From positions 1-13,903 of the forward strand of contig JAWUWD010000157.1 of the NCBI GenBank assembly GCA_034112085.1: a stretch of 13,903 nucleotides of DNA, read 5' to 3'. Below the pieces are notes generated by a model. The model did no database searches. It was not told where the DNA came from and worked only from the letters and a program-made list of their open reading frames with translations. This document shows, piece by piece, positions 1-8,523 of the stretch. Both the position numbers and the translations under genes were made by a program. This DNA is from JAWUWD01 sp034112085. Lineage in GTDB: Bacteria; Bacteroidota; Bacteroidia; Cytophagales; Cyclobacteriaceae. The first letter of the stretch is position 1. The number at the start of each line of letters is the position of its first letter.

Positions 1-446
1 CCCGATAAGAAAATCAATTTCCCATCTAAGAATTTAGCGTTGCCGGTTTCATGGGCATAAGTCAGCAATGCGTCTCGTGCGCTATTGATGTGATTTGGTA
101 AAGATTCTTTGGTGATTGGTATATGTTTCGATCCTGAAGTAGTCCCTGAAGTTTTGGCAAAGTAGGCTGGCTTCCCTTAACACATCCCATCAGAAGCACC
201 AGCAAGGACATGGTCTACATAATGTTTCAATCCTTCGTAGTCTCTGATAGGCACTTGAGCTTTGAAAGCTTCGTAGTTGGTGTCTGAGTTCAACCCATGA
301 TCTTTTCCGAAAACTGTATTCTCCCCGACAGTCATCAGTCTTCGAAAGATTTGTTCCTGATAGGCGTAAGGAGACTTTGCCCACTTTTGCTGGTTTTTTA
401 CCACATAGGCTGCAAATGGTTTTGCAAGAATAGATCGAATTCCCAT
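1..446 (-). pseudogene. GH3-superfamily protein, N-terminal part, interrupted by in-frame TAA; cut by left window edge
   Basis: The N-terminus (MGIRSILAKPFAAYVV) and the motif PIRDYEGLKHYVDHVLAG resemble bacterial GH3 (auxin-responsive promoter) proteins, adenylate-forming acyl-amido synthetase relatives. After a Cys codon (180-182) comes TAA at 177-179. In the same frame the family sequence continues: GKPAYFAKTSGTTSGSKHIP, with the Ser/Thr/Gly-rich ATP-binding motif typical of this superfamily, then a stretch ending in FLDGKLIFLSG at base 1. Nothing is frameshifted; only the stop breaks it. The family usually has Trp where this gene has Cys just before the stop, so two adjacent codons look altered. 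I chose ATG at 446-444; an in-frame TTG at 455-453 would add three residues. It is divergent from the HtrA gene. It may be a real pseudogene or a sequence error; the family assignment is fairly secure, the substrate is unknown. Confidence 0.8.
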
Positions 447-452
447 AGGGGG

Positions 453-460
453 CAAATGTA
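453..460 (-). promoter_or_regulatory. Candidate Bacteroidota -7 element for the GH3 gene
   Basis: On the minus strand the bases read TACATTTG, an exact match to the Bacteroidota -7 consensus TAnnTTTG. Only a poorly spaced TTG lies upstream (15 bases away rather than about 19-20), so the -33 side is weak. If used, transcription would start almost on the ATG at 446, implying a leaderless or near-leaderless message. Chance occurrence in AT-rich DNA is possible. Confidence 0.25.
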
Positions 461-612
461 AGAATTTTAGATTTACAATAAGTGATTTTAGAATTGCGAA
501 TTCATACTTGTTTTTATCTTCTTAGAATAGCTTATTTTCATATGCAAGTGAACAACATTCTATCAATCAGTACGTAATAAAGGGCGTTAGATTAAATGAA
601 AAAAGACTAAGG

Positions 613-2070
613 ATGAAAAAAATATTAGGAATCATTACCATAAGCTTCGTTACTGGAATGTTGGGAGCATTTACCTACTTTACTTATATTTTTACCCCCG
701 GATTTAGTGTGCCAGCCATTCAGGCTATTCAGGCCAGTAATCAAATGACAGATTATCCTGGAATGAACTCTTCTACAGTCTCCAAGGCTTTACCAGCAGA
801 AGATTTTGTGGAAGCATCTAAGAGTAGCACTAACAGCGTGGTGTATATCAAAAATATTTCTGAGCGAAGGTATGCCTCTAGCTGGATGGATGCTGTTTTC
901 GGTGGAAGCACCAATACGCAGCAACAAATCAGTAGCGGTTCAGGAGTAATATTCTCAAATGATGGATTTATCGTCACCAATAATCATGTAATCGAAGATG
1001 CAGATCATATTGAAGTGATTCATAATAAAAGCACCTTTATGGCTAAATTGATAGGGACTGATCCATCGACTGATTTAGCGGTTCTCAAAATAGACAGTAA
1101 AAACTTACCTGCTATTCCGTTGGGAAGCTCGAAGACCCTCAATGTAGGAGAGTGGGTGATTGCCGTAGGGAATCCGTTCAACTTGACTTCTACAGTCACA
1201 GCTGGGATAGTTAGTGCAAAAGGTAGAGACATTAATATTCTTCAAGGTAAGTTTCCATTAGAATCATTCATACAGACTGATGCAGCTATTAATCCAGGCA
1301 ATAGTGGAGGTGCATTAGTGAACAGAAGTGGTGAGTTAGTAGGGGTGAATACGGCTATTTTATCTCGGACAGGTTCTTATGCGGGATATGGCTTTGCAGT
1401 TCCTGTAGATATTGTAAAAAAGATCGTGAGGGACCTCATCGAGTATGGTGAAGTTCAAAAGGCCTTTTTTGGCGCTGATGTGGTGGGTCTTAATCAGGAT
1501 TTGATTAAGCGATTTGATCTTAATATTGATCAAAATGATCTTTCAGGAGTAGTGGTCTCTTATATCCAAAATGAAGGAGCTGCCACGAGTATCAAAATGC
1601 AAGAAGGAGATGTGGTTTTGAAAATTGATAATGAGAAGATCGATACCAAAAGTGAGTTTGATGAGATCATTGGCTATCATTCTCCTGGAGATGAAATCAC
1701 CGTTACCTACAAGCGAGACAAAGAGGTAAGTATCAAAAAAATGATCTTGACCAATAGAGAAGGAACTACTAGTATCTTGAAACATGAGATATACTCGTCA
1801 AAGCTATTAGGAGCAGATTTTGAAACGGTATCAAAAGTAGAAATGGATCAACTTGGATTGGATAATGGTGTGAAGGTCTTCAATGTCAAGCAAGGGTTGA
1901 TGAGTCAAATAGGTATGAAGGAAGAGTTCATCATCATGAAAATCAATAGTAATGAGATAAAGAGTCCAGAAGAACTCACGACTATTTTGGAAAAAATAAG
2001 AGGAAGAGTATTAATAGAGGGTTTTAATAGCAGGGGGAGATACGAAAATTATTCATTTTACTTGAGGTAG
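613..2070 (+). CDS. HtrA/Deg-family periplasmic serine protease with PDZ domains
   Basis: A 485-residue trypsin-like envelope protease of the DegP/DegQ/DegS type, expected to degrade or sense misfolded periplasmic proteins. Residues about 4-27 form one hydrophobic segment (LGIITISFVTGMLGAFTYF) that looks like a signal anchor. The protease domain spans about 60-280 and has the full triad: His125 (TNNHVI), Asp154 (STDLAVLKID) and Ser231 in NPGNSGGAL. A first PDZ region follows at about 285-385 (EGDVVLKIDNEKI) and a shorter, more diverged second one at about 395-485 (IGMKEEFIIMKINSNEI). Length and order fit the family. The ATG at 613 directly follows AAGG, too close to act as a normal ribosome site, as is common in Bacteroidota. 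It is divergent from the GH3 gene and convergent with dnaA. DegP, DegQ and DegS cannot be told apart here. Confidence 0.95.
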   Translation: MKKILGIITISFVTGMLGAFTYFTYIFTPGFSVPAIQAIQASNQMTDYPGMNSSTVSKALPAEDFVEASKSSTNSVVYIKNISERRYASSWMDAVFGGSTNTQQQISSGSGVIFSNDGFIVTNNHVIEDADHIEVIHNKSTFMAKLIGTDPSTDLAVLKIDSKNLPAIPLGSSKTLNVGEWVIAVGNPFNLTSTVTAGIVSAKGRDINILQGKFPLESFIQTDAAINPGNSGGALVNRSGELVGVNTAILSRTGSYAGYGFAVPVDIVKKIVRDLIEYGEVQKAFFGADVVGLNQDLIKRFDLNIDQNDLSGVVVSYIQNEGAATSIKMQEGDVVLKIDNEKIDTKSEFDEIIGYHSPGDEITVTYKRDKEVSIKKMILTNREGTTSILKHEIYSSKLLGADFETVSKVEMDQLGLDNGVKVFNVKQGLMSQIGMKEEFIIMKINSNEIKSPEELTTILEKIRGRVLIEGFNSRGRYENYSFYLR

Positions 2071-2083
2071 AATGAATCTCGTT

Positions 2084-2110
2084 TCACATAATTAAGGGGA
2101 TGTGATTTTT
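2084..2110 (+). terminator. Weak hairpin plus T-run after the HtrA gene
   Basis: TCACAT (2084-2089) pairs with ATGTGA (2100-2105) around a 10-base loop and is followed by TTTTT (2106-2110), 14 bases after the HtrA stop codon. The stem is short and the loop large, so termination would be weak. It lies in the 74-base gap between the convergent HtrA and dnaA genes, where a terminator is expected. Confidence 0.35.
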
Positions 2111-2144
2111 GACTAGGCGGAGGTGATGCTTTGAGAAAAGACTT

Positions 2145-3557
2145 TTATAGAGCCTTCATCTTAAGCTTCTTCCTAAGCTCCTCGATATTGGTTTTGAAGG
2201 AGCTGTCTACATCCATCAAATCATTGACGGTTTGTACTGCATGGATCACCGTACTGTGATCTCGTCCACCGAAGTGATAGCCAATAGCTTTTAGCGAATG
2301 GTTGGTGTATTCTTTACAGAAGTACATCGCTACTTGGCGAGCGACAACGATCTCTTTTTTACGAATCTTATCCTTGAGTTCAGGTACTTTGACTTGATAA
2401 AATTCGGAAACTGTTTTCTGAATATAATCGACACCAACTTCAGTTTCGATATCAGATACAATATTTTTTAATGTTTGCTTAGCCAGTTCGAGATCTATTT
2501 CAGCTCTATTCAAAGAAGCATGGGCTATCAATGAAATTAAGACACCTTCCAATTCTCTAATGTTAGTATCTACACTATAAGCTAAGTACTCGACCACATC
2601 TTCAGGAATGTGAATACCATCTTCTTCCATTTTCTTATGGATGATAGCTATTCTGGTTTCCAAATCTGGTGTTTGAATATCAGCAGTCAGTCCCCATTTG
2701 AATCTTGAAAGTAAGCGCTCTTGCAAGCCTTTCAAGTCACGTGGAGGACAATCACTTGTCATGATGATTTGCTTACCACTTTGATGTAGGTGATTGAAAA
2801 TGTGGAAGAATATTTCCTGTGTTTTTTCTTTCCCAGCAAGGAACTGAACATCATCGATGATAAGTACATCTACTTGTAAGTAGAAGTTTTGAAATTCTTG
2901 AATTTTGTTACTCTTCACCGCATCCATAAACTGGTTGGTGAATTTTTCAGAGGACACATACAAAATAAACTTCTGCTGCGGGCCTTGCTTGATCTCGTTT
3001 CCAATAGCCTGAACTAAATGTGTCTTTCCTAACCCAACATCACCATAAAGCATTAATGGGTTGAAAGAAGTGATCCCAGGTTTTTGTGCAACTGCCATAC
3101 CTGCAGATCGAGCAAGTCTATTACAATCACCTTCAATGTAAGAATCAAAAGTATAATTTTGGTTGAGCTGAGAAGTTCTATAATTTTCCTCTATATCTCT
3201 TAACTGGAACGGACTGTTATAGCTAGGTTGCTTCTGTTGATTATTCTGTTTTCCAGATTTGCTATTTGGTAAATTGATCGTCATTGGAGGTTTACCATTG
3301 CCGCCACCTTGATCAACTACCACAGAGTAAGCTAGTTTAGCGCCAGGTCCTATGACTGCATCGATTGCTTTTTTCAATACCTGAACATAGTTATCTTCTA
3401 GCCATTCGTAAAAAAATTGGCTTGGAACCTGAATGGTAAGTACGTTGTTCTCAAGTTTATAAGGAGTGATAGGCTGAAACCAAGTTTTGAAACTCTGCTC
3501 AGCTACGTTGTCCTGTATAACTCTCAAACAATCAGTCCATACCGCTTTGCTATCCAT
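2145..3557 (-). CDS. dnaA: Chromosomal replication initiator protein DnaA
   Basis: DnaA binds DnaA boxes at oriC, melts the origin and helps load the replicative helicase. Starting from ATG 3557 (MDSKAVWTDCLRVI) the protein has 470 residues, the usual size; a TTG 12 bases upstream is a less likely start. Domain I is residues 1 to about 80 (SFKTWFQPI), domain II a Gln/Asn-rich linker at about 85-125. The AAA+ domain has Walker A GDVGLGKT (172-179), Walker B LIIDD (232-236), an arginine-containing LLSRF segment and sensor II NIRELEG. Domain IV carries the DNA-binding signature GGRDHSTVIHA (430-440). All parts are present. An Asp occupies the second position of the P-loop where many bacteria have Gly. 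It is convergent with the HtrA gene. I see no cluster of DnaA boxes beside it, so the origin is probably elsewhere. Confidence 0.98.
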   Translation of the reverse strand: MDSKAVWTDCLRVIQDNVAEQSFKTWFQPITPYKLENNVLTIQVPSQFFYEWLEDNYVQVLKKAIDAVIGPGAKLAYSVVVDQGGGNGKPPMTINLPNSKSGKQNNQQKQPSYNSPFQLRDIEENYRTSQLNQNYTFDSYIEGDCNRLARSAGMAVAQKPGITSFNPLMLYGDVGLGKTHLVQAIGNEIKQGPQQKFILYVSSEKFTNQFMDAVKSNKIQEFQNFYLQVDVLIIDDVQFLAGKEKTQEIFFHIFNHLHQSGKQIIMTSDCPPRDLKGLQERLLSRFKWGLTADIQTPDLETRIAIIHKKMEEDGIHIPEDVVEYLAYSVDTNIRELEGVLISLIAHASLNRAEIDLELAKQTLKNIVSDIETEVGVDYIQKTVSEFYQVKVPELKDKIRKKEIVVARQVAMYFCKEYTNHSLKAIGYHFGGRDHSTVIHAVQTVNDLMDVDSSFKTNIEELRKKLKMKAL

Positions 3558-3624
3558 TATTTGTGTCAATCAACTATGAGTTGTAGTGGTTAATTATTTC
3601 TTCCCCTCTCGGAGAAAAGGGTAA

Positions 3625-3652
3625 CAAATTTGGGTAAAAAATAAACAACAAA
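3625..3652 (-). promoter_or_regulatory. Candidate dnaA promoter (TTTG / cAaaTTTG)
   Basis: On the minus strand TTTG (3652-3649) is followed after 16 bases by CAAATTTG (3632-3625), one mismatch from the Bacteroidota -7 element TAnnTTTG. It lies 68 bases upstream of the dnaA ATG. The spacing is slightly short and the sequence is AT-rich, so this is tentative. A small near-palindrome (TCTCGGAGA, 3607-3615) lies between it and the gene and could sit in the 5' leader. Confidence 0.35.
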
Positions 3653-3773
3653 AAAATCATTTTTAGTTTGAATTATAGCGTACCCCAGTAGGATTGCTGT
3701 ATGGATAGGTTAGGAGAAATATTCTTTAAAACATACAATTTGTTCATCATTATGTATATCTCGATCAGCAGTA

Positions 3774-3805
3774 TTTGACATGCTTCTTCTTATCTCGTAA
3801 TTTTA
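3774..3805 (+). promoter_or_regulatory. Bacteroidota-type promoter for the TPR-CHAT operon
   Basis: TTTG (3774-3777) is followed after 20 bases by TAATTTTA (3798-3805), one mismatch from the Bacteroidota -7 consensus TAnnTTTG. The same stretch also reads as TTGACA, 17 bases, TAATTT, a classic sigma-70-like pair. Transcription would begin near 3810-3815, giving a leader of about 45 bases before the ATG at 3857. This is the best promoter candidate in the window. The rest of the 299-base dnaA-CHAT gap (3558-3856) holds only this site, the dnaA promoter candidate and AT-rich sequence without a convincing gene. Confidence 0.5.
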
Positions 3806-3856
3806 TTTACTCTCACATTATTTTTAAGTAGATTCGTTATCAGTAAAAACTCATTG

Positions 3857-6700
3857 ATGCGAAAATTAATTGTAATCATATTAGGAATACTTCTTACTCC
3901 ATTGGTGTCACAGGCGCAATTCGGAAAATTTCTTAAAGACAAGGCGAAGTCTCTAGCAAGTGAGAAAATAACACTAAATAATGCCAAGTCACTTGTAAAG
4001 GAGCGTTTAGAAAAAGCTAAGGAAGAATATGATTCAACAAGTTTTAACTATGCCATATCGCTCAGTGATAATGCGGGATTATTTGAAGTAAGGGAGCGAC
4101 AAGAAAGGCAAAAGAAGCTTTTACTAAATTATTTAGAATACTCTGATAACAATAATGAACTCGATCCTTTACAAAAGGCGAGACTCCTGGTTGATAATGG
4201 GGAGATGCTTTACGCCAATAATAAGTTCAAAGCTGCAAAAAGAGCTTTTGAACTTGCGAAGATAGCTTTTGAATCTGAGAGTGCTCAATCAGATCCTTAT
4301 TATGCGAAAACAGTGGCTAATCTTGGTTTACTTGCTCATACCGTTGGAAGATATACCAAGTCCGAAGAGTGGACTTTACAAGGGATGTCTTTGAGAGAAG
4401 AGGTACTCGGAAAGCAAAGTCATGGTTATGCAGCCTCTATCAATAATTACGCACTGCTGCTAAAAGATCTTGGCCAGTACAATGAGTCAGAACGACTTAT
4501 GAAAGAGTCTATCGATTTACATCGTAAATATATAGGAGAGAAAAGCATGGGATATGCGGTGTCACTCAATAACAAAGCCATGCTTTTTCAAAGCTTAGGA
4601 AGATATGAAGAAGCAATCCCGCTCATGAAACAATCCATTAAGATTGTGGGAGATCAATCCAAAAGTAAGAATGTAAACTATCAGCGATTGATGACTAATC
4701 TTGCCCTACTTTATCATGAGATGGGGAAGTATGAGGAGGCTGAAGCTATATATCTCAAAGCACTCTCTATCAAAGAGAAAAGAGGTCAAAAAAAACATCC
4801 CGACTATGCGCATACGCTCAATAATCTAGCGTCATTATACATGGACATGGAAAAATATGATAAGGTTGAGAGTATGCTCAAACAAGCCATAGAAATTTAT
4901 GAGGCTAAGTTTGGTGAAAATCATCCGTCTCTAGCGACTACGGTTAGTCATCTGGGTAATTTCTATCGCTTTCAGGAAGACTATGAAAAAGCCTTACCGC
5001 TACTGAAAAAATCTCTGGCTATCCGTAAAACTACTCTGTCTGAGTATCACCCAGAATATATACAATCTAAGGAAGACCTGGCTATTCTTGCCTGGAAGTC
5101 AAGAGAATATGACCGTGCAGCTACTTTATATAAAGAAGTTCTAACTCAAACACTGGAATTTGTTGACACCTACTTCCCTCCGATGAGTGAAGCCGAGAAA
5201 ACGAGATACTGGGAGATTTTGCATCCAAGGTTCGAGCGTTTTTATTCATTCGTAAATGATGGATATAAAGAAATTCCTTCATTGCTCAAAGACATGTACG
5301 GCTATCAATTATTTACTAAAGGAATATTGTTGAGTACGAGTAATCGTATAAAACAACAAATACTAACTAGTGATGATGAAAGTCTCAAAAGCCTTTATTT
5401 CACCTGGGTAGATCAAAAGGAATCTTTGGCTAGATATTACAGTTATTCTAATGAAGAACTAAAGGATGAGGATATCAATTTGGACTCTATGGTGCAAGCA
5501 GCAAATAGTACGGAAAAACAACTTTCTTCAAAGTCTTCTGAATTCAACGATAACCTCCGCCAAGTCAATATCACGTATAAAGAAGTAATGAAAAAATTGA
5601 GTGCTCAGCAGGCTGCAATCGAAATTGTACGCCACAGAGTATTCGAACAAAATTTTACTGATCAGGTATCTTATTCAGCCTTAGTTCTTACCAATAATCC
5701 TGATAATCCTATAGAGCTAGTCAAATTAACAAATGGTAAACAGCTAGAGACTAGATACTTCAAGTATTATAATAATGCCATCCATCAAAAAGTCAAAGAT
5801 GAGTACTCCTACGATCAGTATTGGGCTAAAATCTCTGAAAGTCTAAAAGGGATTCGTCAAATTTCTATATCTGCAGATGGTATTTTCCACCAAATAAATT
5901 TGAATACACTTCAATCTTCAGATGGTCAATTCAATCTCAACAGATATGACATCAATTTGGTAGGGAATACTAAGTCACTTACGACTGTTCCAGTTTCGAA
6001 AAGCATTACCTATAACGCTTCGCTAATTGGGTTTCCATCCTATGGCGGCAATGGTGATATTCCTGAATTACCTGGGACTGAAGTAGAGATTGACAATATA
6101 TATGGCCTTTTGCGTCAGCGTAAACTGACTGCCTCAAGATTTAAGGGTGAAGAAGCGTCTGAAGCAAATATCAAGAAAATGGAAAACCCGAGTATTCTTC
6201 ACATTGCTACTCATGGTTTTTTTCTAGAAGATGCCCAATTCCGCAAACAAAAGTTGTTTGGGATCCAAACTGAAAATGCGCAAAAAAATCCTCTTCTCAG
6301 ATCAGGATTGATGTTAGCCAATGCTGGAGAGGCTTCATCGAATATGAGTATTAGCAATGATGACAACGGAATTTTGACAGCTTATGAAGCGATGAACCTA
6401 ACACTTGCCAATACCGACTTAGTGGTATTGAGTGCCTGTGAAACAGGATTAGGAGATGTCAAAACTGGGGAAGGTGTATATGGATTGCAGAGAGCCTTTA
6501 TTGTAGCCGGTGCTAAAGCGGTAGTGATGAGTCTATGGAAAGTTGATGATCAAGCTACACAAGCGCTGATGACTGCTTTTTATAGAGAATGGGTCATCAA
6601 CAAGGACAAGCATAAATCATTCAAAATCGCTCAGGAGAAATTGATGGAAAAATATCCAGACCCTTACTACTGGGGAGCTTTTATATTGATAAACGGATAA
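3857..6700 (+). CDS. Exported TPR-repeat CHAT-domain (caspase-like) protein
   Basis: A 947-residue protein beginning at ATG 3857; an in-frame TTG one codon upstream is unlikely. Residues 1-20 are a signal peptide (MRKLIVIILGILLTPLVSQA) with a good SQA|QF cleavage site. From about 105 to 435 run tetratricopeptide repeats of the kinesin-light-chain/TPR_12 style (YAASINNYALLLKDLGQYNE; YAHTLNNLASLYMDMEKYD; HPSLATTVSHLGNFYRFQED). A helical linker follows to about 580, then a CHAT domain at about 650-947. The CHAT catalytic dyad is present: His786 in HIATHGFF and Cys861 in VVLSACETGLG, followed by GVYGLQRAFIVAGAKAVVMS and the terminal DPYYWGAFILING typical of the family. CHAT is a caspase-clan peptidase fold; the TPRs probably bind a partner or substrate. 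Export places it outside the cytoplasm, unlike the CHAT proteases of known antiviral systems. The next gene starts 27 bases downstream and is probably co-transcribed. Substrate unknown. Confidence 0.93.
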   Translation: MRKLIVIILGILLTPLVSQAQFGKFLKDKAKSLASEKITLNNAKSLVKERLEKAKEEYDSTSFNYAISLSDNAGLFEVRERQERQKKLLLNYLEYSDNNNELDPLQKARLLVDNGEMLYANNKFKAAKRAFELAKIAFESESAQSDPYYAKTVANLGLLAHTVGRYTKSEEWTLQGMSLREEVLGKQSHGYAASINNYALLLKDLGQYNESERLMKESIDLHRKYIGEKSMGYAVSLNNKAMLFQSLGRYEEAIPLMKQSIKIVGDQSKSKNVNYQRLMTNLALLYHEMGKYEEAEAIYLKALSIKEKRGQKKHPDYAHTLNNLASLYMDMEKYDKVESMLKQAIEIYEAKFGENHPSLATTVSHLGNFYRFQEDYEKALPLLKKSLAIRKTTLSEYHPEYIQSKEDLAILAWKSREYDRAATLYKEVLTQTLEFVDTYFPPMSEAEKTRYWEILHPRFERFYSFVNDGYKEIPSLLKDMYGYQLFTKGILLSTSNRIKQQILTSDDESLKSLYFTWVDQKESLARYYSYSNEELKDEDINLDSMVQAANSTEKQLSSKSSEFNDNLRQVNITYKEVMKKLSAQQAAIEIVRHRVFEQNFTDQVSYSALVLTNNPDNPIELVKLTNGKQLETRYFKYYNNAIHQKVKDEYSYDQYWAKISESLKGIRQISISADGIFHQINLNTLQSSDGQFNLNRYDINLVGNTKSLTTVPVSKSITYNASLIGFPSYGGNGDIPELPGTEVEIDNIYGLLRQRKLTASRFKGEEASEANIKKMENPSILHIATHGFFLEDAQFRKQKLFGIQTENAQKNPLLRSGLMLANAGEASSNMSISNDDNGILTAYEAMNLTLANTDLVVLSACETGLGDVKTGEGVYGLQRAFIVAGAKAVVMSLWKVDDQATQALMTAFYREWVINKDKHKSFKIAQEKLMEKYPDPYYWGAFILING

Positions 6701-6727
6701 CGTTAAACTAGATAATTTATAGATACC

Positions 6728-7744
6728 ATGAAAAAAGCTTTGAGTATTGTACTTACAATCGTTGTGTTACTAGTCGTATTCTTTTTCTGGGCGAGTGCGA
6801 ATAGATTGGATGAAAGTGAATACGCTAAAATCAATATGTATAATACTCAGAACCTACCATATACTATTGGAGATACATTGAGCATCATGACTTACAATAT
6901 TGGATATCTATCAGGTATGACAAATAATCTGGCAGTAGACACGGATGCTGATTTCTATAAGAGCAATGAGAAAAGGGCGATAGAGCTTTTTGAAAAATAT
7001 CATCCTACGATTGCTGGATTTCAAGAGATAGATTTTGAATCCGCGCGATCTTATGAAGTCAATCAACTGGATGCTATAGGCATAAAGAATAACTACCATA
7101 ATTCAGCAACGACTGTCAATTGGGATAAAACGTATTTACCCTTTCCTTATTGGCCAATCAGCGCCCAGTATGGTAAAATGCTATCCGGGCAGGCTTTACT
7201 AAGTGATTTCACGATTTCGTCTAACGAAAGAGTCGTGATGGAAAAGCCTGAAAGCAATCCAGCATACTATAATGCTTTTTATATTGACAGATTAGCCCAA
7301 GTTGGCAAAGTCTTAATAGGTGATCAAGAAGTCATAGTTATTAATACACACTTAGAAGCATGGGATATTCCTGCAAGAGAAAAGCAGGCCAAAATAGTGA
7401 TTGGTTTGTACGAAAAATACCAAAAAGATTACCCGGTGCTGTTGGTAGGGGACTTCAATAGTATTCCTCCAGTGGATCCTAATCCAAATGAATACTTTCT
7501 CAGCGATCATACAATGGATATTATTTACGAGGGAACCAATATTGCAGCCGCTATTTCGGATGCTAACTATTTATCGCAAAGGGAAACGCACTTCACATTT
7601 GATAGTGCAGAGCCGTATCAGAAGATTGATTATATATTTTATAACAGTGATAGGATAATGCCTGTAAGTGGAGAAGTTCTTACGGATGCCAGTGATATCT
7701 CAGATCACTTACCTGTATTATTTAATTTTGTATTGATAGATTAA
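6728..7744 (+). CDS. Membrane-anchored endonuclease/exonuclease/phosphatase (EEP)-fold hydrolase
   Basis: A 338-residue metal-dependent phosphoesterase of the DNase I-like EEP superfamily. Residues 4-22 (ALSIVLTIVVLLVVFFFWA) form one strong hydrophobic segment, so it should be anchored in the inner membrane with its catalytic domain outside the cytoplasm. The fold motifs appear in order: Asn57 (MTYNIGY), Glu100 (AGFQEID), His208 (VINTHLEAWD), Asp242 and Asn244 (LLVGDFNS), and the final SDHLPV (325-330, Asp326-His327). All catalytic positions look intact. EEP enzymes act on nucleic acids, phosphoinositides, sphingomyelin or other phosphodiesters; the export signal argues against DNA repair, but the substrate cannot be told from sequence. 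It follows the TPR-CHAT gene by 27 bases with no terminator between and is convergent with the next gene. Confidence 0.9.
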   Translation: MKKALSIVLTIVVLLVVFFFWASANRLDESEYAKINMYNTQNLPYTIGDTLSIMTYNIGYLSGMTNNLAVDTDADFYKSNEKRAIELFEKYHPTIAGFQEIDFESARSYEVNQLDAIGIKNNYHNSATTVNWDKTYLPFPYWPISAQYGKMLSGQALLSDFTISSNERVVMEKPESNPAYYNAFYIDRLAQVGKVLIGDQEVIVINTHLEAWDIPAREKQAKIVIGLYEKYQKDYPVLLVGDFNSIPPVDPNPNEYFLSDHTMDIIYEGTNIAAAISDANYLSQRETHFTFDSAEPYQKIDYIFYNSDRIMPVSGEVLTDASDISDHLPVLFNFVLID

Positions 7745-8523
7745 TTATCTCGAAGAGTATCTAATATTGGAGCTTCAGTACTATAGTTTGAGTGACATTC
7801 CTGAATCGCAATCACTATTTCGTATTCACTGGAAAGTGATATAAAACTATCTCCAAGCTTACAAAATTTCATAAAGTCATCAACTTCATCTTTCGGAAGG
7901 CCAGTGACCTTTTGTACATATTTAGGGTTGTACTTCTGATAAACACTGGTCATCCAATGATCGTATTCGGCTGTAATTTTCGCATATTTTCTCTTTTCAA
8001 TGGCTTTCTTACTTACTCTAGAAGCGATAAAAGAAATAGGACTAAGTGCAGTAACTTTAGATTCTCTTCTCGGGCCATAGTTGAATCCATCCAGTTGCAT
8101 GCGATTCGATTTTTCTTCAGGTAATTCCATCTCGATAATAGCTCGTTTAAAAGACTGCTCATCTTTATAAGCAAAGATCTTAATAGGCTCTAATTCCATA
8201 CTCGATGCATCTAGGACTATCGTCATATTGATGCTTTTTGTATTTATATCTTCTGAAAGCATGAAAATATATTTCTCGAAACCAATCGCTGAGAATAGAA
8301 GTGTATCAGTGGCAGACATCTGGATTGTGAACCTACCTTCACTATTACTCGCGGTACCTTTAGAGGTGCTGGTATTTACAATGTGTACGAATGGAACTGC
8401 GGAGTTGTCTTCCGCGTTCTTTATTTCCCCATTTAGCGTAATGTCATTGGAGATTTCCTGCTTTGCAAAACACTTCACTGATGTGAGGGTGATCATTACA
8501 ATGAATAAACATATATTTCGCAT
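7741..8523 (-). CDS. Exported CarboxypepD_reg-like domain protein of unknown function
   Basis: A 260-residue protein starting at ATG 8523 (MRNICLFIVMITLTSVKCFA, a signal peptide ending CFA|KQ); a TTG six bases upstream is less likely. Residues about 28-105 match the carboxypeptidase regulatory-like beta-sandwich common in Bacteroidota envelope proteins: LNGEIKNAEDNSAVPFVHI, then GTASNSEGRFTI and LLFSAIGFEKY. Here it is not joined to a TonB-dependent receptor; the C-terminal half (SFKRAIIEMELPEEKSN and onward) is a mostly helical, charged region seen in many hypothetical proteins of this phylum. Its TAA stop (7743-7741) overlaps the TAA of the convergent EEP gene within a TTAA. It is divergent from the OmpA-family gene, 104 bases away. 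No enzymatic motif is visible; a periplasmic or cell-surface role is inferred. Confidence 0.8.
   Translation of the reverse strand: MRNICLFIVMITLTSVKCFAKQEISNDITLNGEIKNAEDNSAVPFVHIVNTSTSKGTASNSEGRFTIQMSATDTLLFSAIGFEKYIFMLSEDINTKSINMTIVLDASSMELEPIKIFAYKDEQSFKRAIIEMELPEEKSNRMQLDGFNYGPRRESKVTALSPISFIASRVSKKAIEKRKYAKITAEYDHWMTSVYQKYNPKYVQKVTGLPKDEVDDFMKFCKLGDSFISLSSEYEIVIAIQECHSNYSTEAPILDTLRDN

Noticed and set aside
596..610. Four-codon leader frame (MKKD, stop) just before the HtrA start
   Set aside because: Too short and AT-rich to separate from chance; no repeated codons or hairpin suggesting attenuation.
3790..3987. 65-codon minus-strand frame across the TPR-CHAT start
   Set aside because: It overlaps the signal peptide region on the opposite strand and has no protein-like features.
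3857..7744. Known CRISPR-linked or gasdermin-type defence locus around the CHAT protein
   Set aside because: No repeats, Cas genes or gasdermin-like gene are present, and both proteins have export signals.
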